Below, in pieces: positions 1 to 9,430 of a DNA stretch of 64,000 nt. A program made the position numbers and the translations under genes. The notes below the pieces were generated by a model, which did not search any database, was not told the origin of the DNA, and worked only from the letters and a program-made list of their open reading frames with translations. This stretch comes from Hoplostethus atlanticus (lineage: Eukaryota; Chordata; Actinopteri; Trachichthyiformes; Trachichthyidae), in contig JAXDDX010000010.1 in the NCBI GenBank assembly GCA_034670405.1, forward strand, positions 6,607,501 to 6,671,500. Direction: 5' to 3'. The stretch's first letter is position 1; each line of letters begins with the position of its first letter.

Positions 1-401
1 ACTGTATTTGACTGTAGGTAGGGTGTTCTTTTCTTTAAAAGCTTCATTTCGAAGTACTGATAAAGTACTGATCTGTATTGCCAAAGAGCTGTAATTTGGT
101 TTCATCGGTCCACAAAACATTTTCCCAGAAGGATTTAGGTTTGTCCAGGTGGGTCTTGGCAAAGATCAATCGGGCCTTCTTGTGTTTCAGCAGTGGGGTC
201 TCACCTGAAACCATTACCTCTCCAGGTGGAGAGGTCTTGGATATCATGTGAGCTGTATTTTCAATGGCTTGCACCAACCTCTGACGACAACTGAGAACAG
301 TTTTCCTCTTACCACCACGTCCTGGGAGATTCTTAAGCAACAAAATTCTTAATAACATTGTGAACTGTGGAAACAGGAATACCAAAGATGACCTTGTGAA
401 C
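1..401 (-). pseudogene. Tc1/mariner-like transposase relic, C-terminal-side part
   Basis: Read on the minus strand, the frame contains the Tc1 transposase signature with HLDKPKSFWENVLWTDETK followed by LQLFG. The WTDE box carries the first catalytic Asp of the DDE nuclease. Upstream in the same frame are the basic segment GRGGKRK and a degenerate linker. The frame then breaks (STSK, stop near 44), and nothing of the second Asp or the Glu box is present, so this is a dead fragment. The 5' (N-terminal) continuation is not adjacent. It lies about 8.9 kb away at 9312-9420, because a larger transposon has inserted with duplication of GTGAAC. The family is recognised by motif; the subfamily is not determined. 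Confidence 0.85.
396..401. repeat. Target-site duplication, left copy (GTGAAC)
   Basis: GTGAAC at 396-401 is repeated at 9312-9317, immediately outside the two ends of the 402-9311 inverted-repeat element. The flanking sequence on both sides is Tc1-like transposase, so the six bases are best read as the duplicated target. Confidence 0.8.
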
Positions 402-576
402 GGTCCATGTATCATCCGATCATTCAATTATTCCATTCAATCTGGCAAACGAAAAACGAAAAAACGAGTCAGTGTTTCGTTTTTTTTCAGTTTTTCTGTA
501 TGCACCAAAAATTGAAAACTGATGTTTGTTTTCCTGTTTTCAGCTCGAAACGGAAAATTTAATAAACAAGGAAACA

Positions 577-1891
577 CCCGGAGGGTGTGCTCCAACTACC
601 GGGGAATCACACTGCTCAGCCTCCCTGGGAAAGCCTATTCCAGGGTGCTGGAAAGGAGAGTGCGACCAATTGTGCGACCAATTGTCGAACCTCAGATTCA
701 GGAGGAACAAGGCGGATTCCGTCCTGGCCGTGGAACAGTGGACCAACTCTTTACCCTTGCAAGGATTTTGGAGGGGGCATGGGAGTTTGCTCATCCAGTC
801 TTCATGTGTTTTGTGGACTTGGAGAAGGCTTACGATCGTGTCCCTCGAGATATCCTGTGGGGGGTGCTGCGGGAGTATGGGGTGTCGGGGCCGTTAATTC
901 GAGCCATCCGATCTCTGTACAACCAAAGCGAGAGTTGTGTCCGCATTCTCAGCACTAAGTCAAGCTCGTTCCCAGTGTTGGCCTCCGCCAGGGCTGTCCC
1001 TTGTCACCTATCCTGTTTGTGATTTTCATGGACAGGATTTCAAGGCGCAGCCAGGGTGTGGAGGGTGTCCAGTGCGGTGACCTCAGGATAGCATCTCTGC
1101 TTTTTGCGGATGATGTAGTCCTGATGGCTGCATCGAGCTGTGAACTCCAGCACGCGCTGGGGCGGTTTGCAGCTGAGTGTGAAGCGGCCGGGATGAGAGT
1201 CAGCACCTCCAAGTCTGAGGCCATGGTGCTCTGCAGGACAGCGGTGGATTGTCCCCTCCGGGTGGGGACTGAGTCTTTGCCCCAAGTGAAGGAGTTCAAG
1301 TATCTCGGGGTCTTGTTCACGAGTGAGGGTAAAATGGAGCATGAGATTGACAGGCGGATCGGTGCAGCGAGTGCAGTTTTGCGGTCGTTGTACCGGACTG
1401 TCGTGGTGAAGAGGGAGCTGAGCCTGAAGGCGAAGCTCTCAATTTACCAGGCAATCTTTGTTCCAACCCTCACCTATGGCCACGAGCTTTGGGTAGTGAC
1501 CGAAAGGACAAGATCGCGAATACAAGCGGCCGAAATGAGTTTCCTTCGTAGGATATCTGGACTCACCCTTAGGGATAGGGTGAGGAGCTCGGATGTCCGG
1601 GGGGGACTCGGAGTAGAGCCGCTGCTCCTTCGCGTGGAGAGGAGCCAGTTGAGGTGGTTCGGGCATCTGGTTAGGATGCCTCCAGGATGCCTCCCTGTGG
1701 AGGTATTCAGGGCACGTCCAGTGGGGAGGAGGCCTCGGGGCAGACCCAGGACCCGGTGGAGGGATTATATATCCTGCCTGGCCTGGGAACGCCTTGGGAT
1801 CCCCCAGCATGAGCTGGCGACTGTGGCTGGGGAAAGGGATGTCTGGGATACTCTGCTGAGCCTGCTGCCACCGCGACCCGGATCCGGATAA
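577..1891 (+). pseudogene. Rex3 reverse transcriptase C-terminal half, frameshifted
   Basis: The first frame covers the RT finger and palm start: NYRGITLLS, GGFRPGRGT and the catalytic FVDLEKAYDRVP. It runs to about 975. There the frame changes just before the conserved QGCPLSP, which is read in the next frame together with LLFADDVVLMAA (the F/YADD active site). The thumb and C-terminal domain follow, with RRPRGRPRTRWRDYIS and a stop at 1889-1891. The endonuclease and the first RT motifs are missing. A net loss of one base (mod 3) near 975-985 prevents a functional product. Truncation plus a frameshift is usual for dead-on-arrival LINE copies. Confidence 0.88.
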
Positions 1892-1892
1892 G

Positions 1893-1924
1893 CGGTCGAA
1901 AATGGATGGATGGATGGATGGATG
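1893..1924 (+). repeat. (GGAT)n tail of Rex3
   Basis: Tetranucleotide tail ATGGATGGATGGATGG immediately after the RT stop and directly abutting the GAAAC target duplication. It marks the 3' end of the retrotransposon. Confidence 0.9.
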
Positions 1925-2339
1925 GAAACCAAAACGAAATAATAAGTCTAATTTACGTTTTTCTTCATTTTTATTTATTTATTTTCTACAACGGCGTTTA
2001 GGGCCACTGTTTAAAAGAAAAAAGCCTGGAAGGGTTGCCCAGTCGCGGTTGGAGCGGCTCGCTCCTGGGAGCCTGGCAGCCTTTGTGCTTTGCGCCTGGC
2101 CCACCGGGACAGAGGGAGGGGCGCCAGCCGAAGGAGACGGTGCTGAGAGCGGCCGTCAATATCTGGCCGAATTATGTTGCTTACTGCAAATAAAACGGCC
2201 TGCTGGCCCATTGACTCTGCCCTCCTGCTTTGTCTCTGTATGTCACGGCCCCGGTGGTAGCGAGCATTGCTACAGTGGGGGCTCCAACCCCGACTGAACG
2301 GGGTTGCCCCCACTTGCAGGCTGCCCCCGGCTGCCTCCT

Positions 2340-2377
2340 CCGCGGCTGGCGCGGCTGGCGCGGCTGGCGCGGCTGGC
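2340..2377. repeat. 9-bp tandem repeat (GGCGCGGCT)n
   Basis: About four head-to-tail copies of GGCGCGGCT within the GC-rich part of the 1987-2964 element. They read as Ala/Gly/Trp/Arg-rich runs in several frames, which is the reason for spurious open frames here. Confidence 0.9.
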
Positions 2378-2519
2378 ACTGCTGGCTCCCTCGCCACCTC
2401 TCGCCTGTCATTCAACCCCCACTCACACATGCACACACAGGTTAAAAAGGCTCGGCTGCAATCAGGTTCAATTGGCCGCAGCCGTGCTGGATCCAGCCTC
2501 CCCCCAGTTTGTCACAGTT

Positions 2520-2685
2520 ATGAAAATAAAGTCATAATATTAGGAGATTAAAGTCATAATATTTCGTGAATAAACGCATAGTGTTATTATGAAAATAAAG
2601 TCGTAATGTTTCGAGAATAAAGTCATAATATTACGTGAATAATGTCATAATATTATGGGAATAAAGTTGTGATATGAGAAAAGTG
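2520..2685. repeat. Degenerate ~22-bp tandem repeat, AATAAAGTCATAATATTACG
   Basis: About seven diverged copies of a unit close to AATAAAGTCATAATATTACG plus two bases, AT-rich and head to tail. It is part of the 1987-2964 element. Similar 'AATAAAGTCATAATATTACGAG' arrays are familiar from fish genomes, but I could not identify this one by search. Confidence 0.85.
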
Positions 2686-3053
2686 TTAGTGCAAGCAGCA
2701 TTGTTAAAATGGAAGTGGACGATTTAAATCATACTTTAGGATCATACTTGATGATGGTAACCCTATCCCAAGCTTTGGTGTTCACGCTGACCTGCCGGGA
2801 CCGACAGCCTCGGCCGACCTGTCCCGAGGATGCAGCCGGGGAAGACTTGGACGAGCTAGTTTGCGTCCTGGAAGACTGGCATTCTCGAAACAAAAGGCCT
2901 GTTATGAGATTATTCTCGAAATCTTAATTATTTATTTTTAAACAGTGGCCCTAAAACACACGTACAATTTCCCACGGTGTCTTCCTGCTGCGTGTTCACG
3001 CTTTGCGCATGTGCAAAGTATAGTCGCCAACGCGGGAAACAGCAGGCCACGAA

Positions 3054-6003
3054 ATGGATGCATCATTTGTGCTTTTCAGCGCCGCCAGAAGAGTCACATT
3101 GAAAGAGGAGGACATGACGGTGGAAAAGATTTCTAAAATATTTCAGGTAATATGGTCATCGAACATTGCTTAACGTTTAAACACAATATTTTGTCTCTTT
3201 CCCAAAGATATGTAGCTAGCTAACTAATGCTAGTTTGCTAGCATTAAGTTTTGAATGTGTGACATTGGGTGCACTGTTAAATAATTAGCGACAGCTAGTT
3301 GCCAGCCGCATAGTCAATCCATAAGTTACTGATCTGTTGGAACTGTGCAAAGTTATGGGATGCGAACAGCCTCCCTCCCCCTCCCTTAACCCCACTCATC
3401 TGAGTTTATTAGGTCCACCAAGCTAATGCTGTCTAATACAACAGTCCTGATATAATTCATACCTTCATGAAGGTTATAGTGTTCAGTTTGTGTTGAAACT
3501 GTTTTAGAGAGGTGTCGATATGGTCATTTTTGAGGTTGCAGTTAGTGGTGCTGTTGAACGGTATTGTGTTGTACTGACAAGTGTTTCTATTATTTTGTCC
3601 ACCCCATTTATATCAATTAGGCTAGGCTCAATGACAGAAACGCCTCTCTGTACAATGCAATACAGTTCAATAGCACAAACTGCATCCTTAAAAATGATCA
3701 TACAGTTGAAGCAGTGCCTTACTGTTTTTTAGGTAAACAGCCAGAGCCTGTACCTCACTGACGATACTAATGTGGCAGTGTTCCCCGGAGCGGATGGCCC
3801 CTTCAGTTCATTGGATCTCAGGGACAAGGCCCATTACGAGGTACACAGGGCTGGGGCTGCGCCGGATGCAGGTGTTAACGTCGCTGCCTCTGGGCCACCT
3901 CCTACTCCTTCCTCGAGCAGCCAGTTTCGCTTCTCCAGGTCGGCTAGCTCAGCAAGTCCCTCACTGCCACCCAGGGCCCAATCCCTGAAATACTTTACAA
4001 GGTAAGCTAATTTTCTTTTTAAATTTCCATGCCCCTGTCAATAGAAGGTAAATGTTTTACATGTACTCTTGTATGTTCATCATTATGAATGACCCTAAAT
4101 GTAGTCGTTCTGAATTCCAGAACTGTCAGCATGGGAGAGGTACAGAGTGGAAAGCTTGTGAACAGCAGAATGGTGGTTGTAAGATTCACTGAGCAGGAGG
4201 CCAGTGTCCCATCCATGATTGCCAAAGTAAAAGAGGCCTTAGGAAGCAACGAACAACTCATCCTGACAGACCACAATGGAGTGGAAATTTTGGACTCGGA
4301 AGGAACAAGAGATGCTTCATTTGAACAACTTTATTTACCTTGTCAGTTTGCAGTTTAGTTAACCCTGTGTCTTGAAGATTTACTTTGACAGTGGTATGAA
4401 CTTTTATGTTGCTTCACGATTAGGTCGCAAATGTATTGTGGGCTTTGAATTGCCGCATCAACATAAAGTCCCACGTTTCAAACTGCAGCCATATACAATG
4501 TCAAACTTTTGCTGCCATTTCAGATAAAACTAAATGAATATGCATTCACGTGTCAGTCTCAAGAATTAGCTCTTATTCATACATTATAAATTTTTTGTAC
4601 TCATTTAGGCTCCTTTTACTGGAAGCAGAACTCTCGAAAAATCATGGCTGTACCAGAGGCTGACTTCCAAGCTTTGCAACAAAAGAGGGGGAGAATCTTG
4701 TAAGTCGGACTGCCAGTGGCTTTTGTTACATCCCCTCACTTTTTCCTCCTGATATCAGTCACTGTAAAAGGCTAAGCATCAATATAAGAGCAAAGCTCAA
4801 ATAAAGAGCAAAGCTGGTCTGACACAACACATTGAAATAAACTAAATGAAAGCGACTAAAAGAATGCCACGTTCCTCAGTCAGTCCACAATTTGTCCAAA
4901 CACACTGCCATGTTTATATGAGTCTTTTCTTTGCTATTACTATATCTCCTTTGGTTGAACAGCTCTACTCAGTGGACAGTTTATGTAATATTTTAGAGTG
5001 GCACAAAAGCAATTGTTTCTCTGTGTCCATAATCAGTGTGAATATTAATGACAAATATGTCACAATTATTTGTATACATTCCCAGTTGCCTGTGTGAGCC
5101 TAAAAATATAATAAATACAAATGTATGTGTATAAATATATTATTTAATATATACATGTGATGTTTCTGTTTCATAGACGCAGAGATGAGGGTGGACTGGA
5201 CAGTGTGTTCGAGAAAATCGAGGAGGTTGTCCTGGCTGCTCAGGGTTTGACTGAGGTGACTACTGCCATCCAGGGACTCTCTGACCTGGTCCATCGAAAC
5301 AAAAAGACAACATTGGTACTGACCGAAGAACAGTCCAGGAATGTGAGGGGTGCCTTAACTTGTCTGGTTTGCAGAGGTCAGTCTTGTCATTGAGTAGAAG
5401 TTATTAAAAAATGGTTATTCAGCCATCACACAGCACTGACAAACATAACGTTGATGTATGATGGAATTTATGGTGTAGTGGTCATTTTAAAAGCTTAAAA
5501 GTGTCCAGGCTCTTGGTGTTCCTTGTATGGCACAGGAGGGTGTGCTTGGAGCATCTGGAGGCAGAGAAAGGACTTGGTTCACTCCCACTGAGGCAGCTGT
5601 TAACAAGGTTAACAGCAAGGTGCAAAGCGCACCATGCTAATGCCATACATAGGCTCAATTACACCTCAAGGATGCTTTTTGTAATGCTGTCTGACATCTG
5701 AATAACCACTGCTTCAACTGAAAAAAACAATTTCATTCCCTTTTATGTCATCATCATGTGTGTTGTATTGCGCTTTCAGACCTGTAATATTTATTTCTTA
5801 CACTGGCAGGATTCATGGAAGATCCCGTATTTGCAGCATGCTGTGAAAGCTTGGTTGGGTGCAGATCTTGCACTACTGTGTGGCTTCAGAATTCATCACT
5901 GTGTTTTAAGTGTCGAGCGGATGATTGTTCCGTCAACATTCACAGGGTCACTGGCCTTTCTGAACTAGTAAATGTCGTTAGAGAACTGGCACACGAAGAC
6001 TAA
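3054..6003 (+). CDS. Transposon-borne U-box/RING-like accessory protein, 6 exons
   Basis: Proposed exons are 3054-3146, 3733-4001, 4121-4341, 4609-4699, 5177-5376 and 5810-6003. Their phases agree and give 355 residues with no internal stop. Exon 1 begins MDASFVLFSAARR. Exon 2 ends in a Ser/Pro-rich segment (about 75-115). Exon 3 (about 125-185) has a beta-grasp-like composition (RMVVVRF...LILTDHNGVEILD). Exons 4-5 are helical. The C-terminus (287-331) has CLVC, DPV, ACC, GCRSC and CFKC, a spacing like a U-box/RING zinc domain (FMEDPVFAACCESLVGCRSC), which suggests E3-ligase-like or protein-protein binding. The gene faces the transposase in the same element and starts just inside the left TIR. 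The end of exon 3 is uncertain: GT at 4342 fits the phase. An alternative junction after G4311 gives a smoother protein (TRG/SFYWKQ) but lacks GT. Function in transposition is inferred only. Confidence 0.7.
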
Positions 6004-6900
6004 ATGCTGCATTTGTTCTTGCCACCAAGCCCTACTTTTCAGTGTTATCATGTGATTGATAAATGCTTTTGATATTGAGGATTGATACGTTTTATGTTGC
6101 ATCGTTGTTCTCAGATTTTATAAGAGCTAGAAAATGTGGCAAGATGTTGTTCTGACAGGCTTTTCTGTGGAACGCCACACTGGTTTAAAATATATTTGTT
6201 GTTGTCACTTTCATGTGGAGATTCTCAACACTGTTGTTTACAACATGTTTGTGTCTCTGTTTTGTCATTCTCTCTGGACACAAGCACTTCCTGGTTTTCA
6301 GCAAAATAAATATTTTTTTGCATAAAACGGTCCTGTGAATACTGTGTGTTACGAAGCCTGACCAGAGTGGCTAGGAAGGTGGTAGGAGGCAGACGATAAA
6401 CAATAACTAAACTTAATACTTGTCAGTGTTTTACTTTAACCAGAAATGTTGATGGTATGTGAACTGTAACCAAACATAATGCAAAGCACAAACAAACCCG
6501 GGATAGTATGTGTCTGCAAGTTACAGATCAGTGATGGAACTATAGCGAAAACTAACCTTAACAAGCATGGCTAAATTAGTAAGCAATATGGCAATGATGG
6601 TACAAATGGGGACAAATATCATGTTCTTACCCACTTTGTCACACTGTAATATGGATATGATGACAGTAAACAAAATGGAATGGCATTGTTTTTTTTAATG
6701 GTAACAAGATAGACAGTTGACATTTTTATAGTAACATTTGGCTCAAGAGTATACTTATACTCTGGACTCTTATAGAAGTGACTGCATAATGGTGGAGTCC
6801 ATAGTTACAGTATGTCTACTTAATAAACAGAACTTAAAGATCCCTTCCAGACATGTATTACGACATGAAAAAGGCTCCTCGTGATCCAATGCACATGAAA
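6004..6900. other. Spacer between the two convergent transposon genes
   Basis: Apart from the 3' untranslated region of the left gene up to about 6330, I see no open frame, repeat or RNA gene here. It separates the stop codons of two convergent genes. Confidence 0.6.
6305..6310 (+). promoter_or_regulatory. Polyadenylation signal (AATAAA) of the accessory gene
   Basis: AATAAA lies about 300 bp after the stop codon at 6003 and is followed by a T-rich stretch. It is a plausible 3' end for the six-exon gene. Confidence 0.5.
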
Positions 6901-8937
6901 TTAGGAACATCTCTTTGTTACATCAATGAGGTAGATCAAGGCCTCTTTGAATGGAGCATAGTTGTAATTGACAGCATTGTCAAAAACAACTGAAAGGTCG
7001 GGGTAATACTGTGCAAAGTGCTGCTCTGCTCTCACTTTGTCTGCCTCAGACAGAAAGGGGTCACTTCCGAATGAAGATATTCTGGTGAGGGATGATCCCA
7101 TGTCCCTGTCATACATGTCAGCTGCTACTGTGGCATCTGGTAGAAGATCTGTTGTGATTTTTCTCAGTGTTCCAGTCCCTGCCAGGTGATTTGGTATCCC
7201 TTTCCCTTTAACAACACAAAACATGTTTGTTGTGATGTTCAATGGTAAAACACTTCTAGAACCTGTTACAGTGAATAACTTGTATGGGATATGTAACATA
7301 CCTGGGATTCTGTGAGCATTCCATGATTGCACAAATCTGTTTATGCCAATCTGGCACATCTGGCAGGTCAGATTGGATGTGCAGAACCTCGTCAGGCTGT
7401 CCTCCATATCTATTGCTTCCTGATCTTGTAGCTGTACCAGGGCCTCCTTTAGTGGGTAATTCACACTGTGTGATTCTGTTAAAAAAGGTGGGTAGAGGTC
7501 TGTTAACAGTGTGTCTCTATGTTATTGACAGTTGGGAACTAGAGAAAAGACTAATTAAAGAATGAGTAATGCAGTGGTGGAAGAAGTACTCAGATCTTTT
7601 AAGTAAAAGCACCAGCACCACAATGTTGCAATACTCCACAAGTAAAAGTCCTGCATTCAAAATCCTAGAATAAGTATTATCTGCTAAATGTACTGGAAGT
7701 ACCGAATGTAACCACTCTTGAAAATTGGCCCATGTGACTGATATATTATATGACATTAGATTGTTATTACTCATTATGTAGTGGAGAGGAACTATAAATT
7801 GGCAGAACATATACTCAAGTAAAGTACAGGTACCTCAAACTTGTACTTAAGTGCAATACTTGGCTTAATATACTTAGTTACTTTTCACCACTGGCGTAAT
7901 GTAGGCTGATGGCTTGCAGATGGTTACATTACCCTTGTTGACTGAGTTTGGAGGTATGCCTCTCTTTGCTGGTTGTGTCTATATTCTGACAGCCTCTCTT
8001 GCATGTATAGGCACAGGTAAAACTCTTTGCCATGATCCACACGAAGTTGATCCCACATTCCGTAACGTGTTACTGCAGGTCTACATAAACAAGTATGAAA
8101 CGCCTAATTATTGGTATTATTACAATTAATTAAAATATTTTCTTTCAAACAGAACATACAACACTGACCTGTACACCTCTTCATAGATGGCTAGATTGTT
8201 TTTTGCAGGCATAGTTGCATTTGCAACAATTTTCTTGCTGTATCCATCTACAGCAATCACGAGTCACTCCGAACATGACCAATTTTTCATTTTGGTCCAT
8301 GTGTAACTTGTGTCCCATATACTCCGCATTATATGTGGTTGGGTTAAAGTTACGGGTACCCTATGCAAGTGAGAAAATATATATTAATAACTTTGGTCAG
8401 CATTAGATGAAGTCTAGGTATTATTAGGCATACATGGCATACACAACCCTGACTCTTGTAAAAACATAACATTTAGGACTACTTAATAACATACTTGACG
8501 CCGTTCGTCATGGTAAGGGGCATGGGCTGCTCTCAGAACTCTTCCAATTCGGCATTCCCCTGCACGTACCCCAACTGAGGACAGGTAGCCTGTCATCATT
8601 TTACGACCATAAGTTGATCCAGTCTGTTAAAACACACATACACACAGGCACACACTTGTTTGTCTACAAGCTATAAGCTAAACTATTGCTTACTCAACTG
8701 TCATTTGTAAATATTACATACCTCATTTACTGCTCGAGAGACAGCAATTTCAAGGTCTGAATCAGAAGTGTGTCCTTTTCTCCGCATATTGTGTTTGGCA
8801 AGTAGTCTCCGGATACTCATCTCAGAGTTTCCCCGCTGGACACCCATTTCACGCATCTTTTCCGAGATCTCGTGATATGTCACTCCATTCATGAACATAT
8901 TATGAATTAGAGACATGTATGGCTCGAGTGAGGCCAT
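6901..8937 (-). pseudogene. IS3-like integrase-fold (DDE) transposase, broken
   Basis: Exons in transcription order are 8722-8937, 8495-8623, 8169-8360, 7933-8080, 7302-7475 and 6901-7205, all with GT-AG borders. The N-terminus (MASLEPYMSL, then YHEISEKMREMGV and MSIRRLLAKHNMRR) is an HTH. Exon 2 ([19 protein letters not shown], then CRIGRVLR) is very like the HTH_21 segment of bacterial IS3 transposases. The rve core follows: KLHMDQNEKL (first Asp), VIAVDGYSKKIV and LRVDHGKEFYL (second Asp). There are two lesions. Exon 3 has lost two bases between GVT and VIAVDG (near 8264). The start of exon 5 reads NHTV then TGA, with a deletion where the catalytic Glu segment should be. The C-terminus (GIPNHLAGTG...FKEALIYLIDV) is otherwise preserved. 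Intron 4 holds a hAT-type MITE. Confidence 0.8.
7572..7893. mobile_element. hAT-type MITE, 322 bp
   Basis: It begins CAGTGGTGGAAGAAGTACTC and ends TTACTTTTCACCACTG, imperfect inverted ends, with internal AAGTAAAAGT motifs. It is flanked by 8-bp near-identical duplications GAGTAATG (7564-7571) and GCGTAATG (7894-7901), the hallmark of hAT elements. The CAGTGGTGGAAGAAGTA end is widespread in fish. It sits inside an intron of the transposase and carries no coding capacity. Confidence 0.88.
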
Positions 8938-9011
8938 TATAACAGGAAATTGTGGCCTACTGGGAATGGACCATGGGACTTTCGGTAGCCTCTGCTTTTG
9001 GCGCTCACCGC

Positions 9012-9311
9012 ATGTAGCAAATTGCGACTATACACTGCGCATGCGTGGACCGACAAGCAGCAGGAAGACACCGTGGGAAATGGGAAAATAAATAAATAAA
9101 AATAAAGCAAAACGTAAATTAGACTTATTATTTCGTTTTGGTTTCCTTGTTTATTAAATGTTCCGTTTCGAGCTGAAAACAGGAAAACAAACATCAGTTT
9201 TAAATTTTTGGTGCATACAGAAAAACGAAATATTGAAATATTGACTCGTTTTTTCGTTTTTCGTTTGCCAGATTGAATGGAATAATTGAATGATCGGATG
9301 ATACACGGACC
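9012..9311. repeat. Right terminal inverted repeat (~300 bp, uninterrupted)
   Basis: Reverse complement of the interrupted left repeat. It runs inward from GGTCCGTGTATC to about TATAGTCGC. The transposase start codon (8937) lies about 75 bp inside it, so this repeat probably supplies the transposase promoter. It serves as the 'empty site' for both insertions in the left repeat. Confidence 0.85.
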
Positions 9312-9317
9312 GTGAAC
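9312..9317. repeat. Target-site duplication, right copy (GTGAAC)
   Basis: Matches 396-401. Removing 402-9311 and one copy joins the two Tc1-like fragments in a continuous orientation. Confidence 0.8.
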
Positions 9318-9430
9318 GCTTATGTTTGGTGATAATAGTTTTTCTGGCATCCTCAGACAGCTCTTTTCTCTTTACCTTTTTCCACAGATAACCAGCAAAG
9401 CAGAACAGACTGTTTTAGCACTTTAAAATG
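9318..9430 (-). pseudogene. Tc1-like transposase relic, N-terminal part
   Basis: On the minus strand this reads KEKRELSEDARKTIITKHK, after correcting only the reading direction. That is a familiar Tc1-family N-terminal phrase leading into the first HTH. It ends exactly at the GTGAAC duplication, and the protein-side continuation is at 1-401. Upstream sequence to about 9900 still contains scraps such as ACCAATAGTCATGCCCATGCC and CAATAATCTTGGCCAGAACTG that resemble Tc1 terminal regions. Confidence 0.65.

Larger units (their letters stand above)
576..1924 (+). mobile_element. Rex3 (RTE-clade) non-LTR retrotransposon, 5'-truncated
   Basis: The insertion starts inside the reverse transcriptase and ends in a (GGAT)n tail, as RTE-type elements do. 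The sequence around QGCPLSP closely matches what I recall of the degenerate Rex3 PCR primer site, and the left edge falls at the VCSNYRGITLLSLPGK block typical of Rex3. The uninterrupted copy of the host sequence in the right inverted repeat shows the empty site, AAGGAAACCAAAACG, and GAAAC is duplicated at 571-575 and 1925-1929. This proves the boundaries within a base or so. Confidence 0.88.
1987..2964. mobile_element. Unclassified TIR element (~980 bp) inserted in the left TIR
   Basis: The ends contain the inverted pair TTTAGGGCCACTGTTTAAA (near 1997) and its reverse complement (near 2938-2956), possibly extending to an outer TAC...GTA. Comparison with the intact right inverted repeat shows that host sequence TTATTTTC...AATTTCCCACGG is interrupted exactly here, so this is a real insertion. 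A TA target is possible (TA precedes and follows the ends) but is not certain. Inside are a GC-rich segment, a 9-bp GGCGCGGCT array, a 22-bp tandem array and a 72-codon open frame (2709-2927) with no recognisable domain. No transposase was found, so it is non-autonomous and the superfamily is undetermined. Confidence 0.65.
402..3029. repeat. Left terminal inverted repeat (~300 bp, interrupted)
   Basis: Segments 402-575, 1925-1986 and 2965-3029 join to about 300 bp that is the reverse complement of 9012-9311, with scattered mismatches. The two gaps are exactly the Rex3 insertion (576-1924) and the 1987-2964 element. The innermost match (TATAGTCGC) ends about 25 bp before the start codon of the left gene, so the repeat probably includes its promoter. 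Confidence 0.8.
402..9311. mobile_element. IS3EU-like two-gene DNA transposon with long TIRs
   Basis: The ends are inverted copies of one another, beginning GGTCC(A/G)TGTATCATCC. The right inverted repeat runs about 9012-9311. The left one is the same length but is interrupted twice, by a Rex3 copy and by a terminal-repeat element. A 6-bp target duplication flanks the whole. Inside, two spliced genes face each other. A U-box/RING-like protein starts at 3054 (+), and an integrase-fold transposase with an IS3-style HTH_21-like segment starts at 8937 (-). From recollection, eukaryotic IS3-like transposons (the Repbase IS3EU class) make 6-bp duplications, which agrees. Assignment to that class is by motif and target-site length, not by database search. 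The transposase is broken, so this copy is non-autonomous now. Confidence 0.75.

Noticed and set aside
2520-2685. Regular 22-bp repeats considered as a CRISPR-like array.
   Set aside because: The units are contiguous without unique spacers and the context is eukaryotic; a degenerate satellite.
2709-2927. 72-codon frame MEVDDLNHTL... inside the 1987-2964 element, considered as a transposase N-terminus.
   Set aside because: No HTH, zinc-finger or DDE motif, and no continuation. Left as part of the element description.
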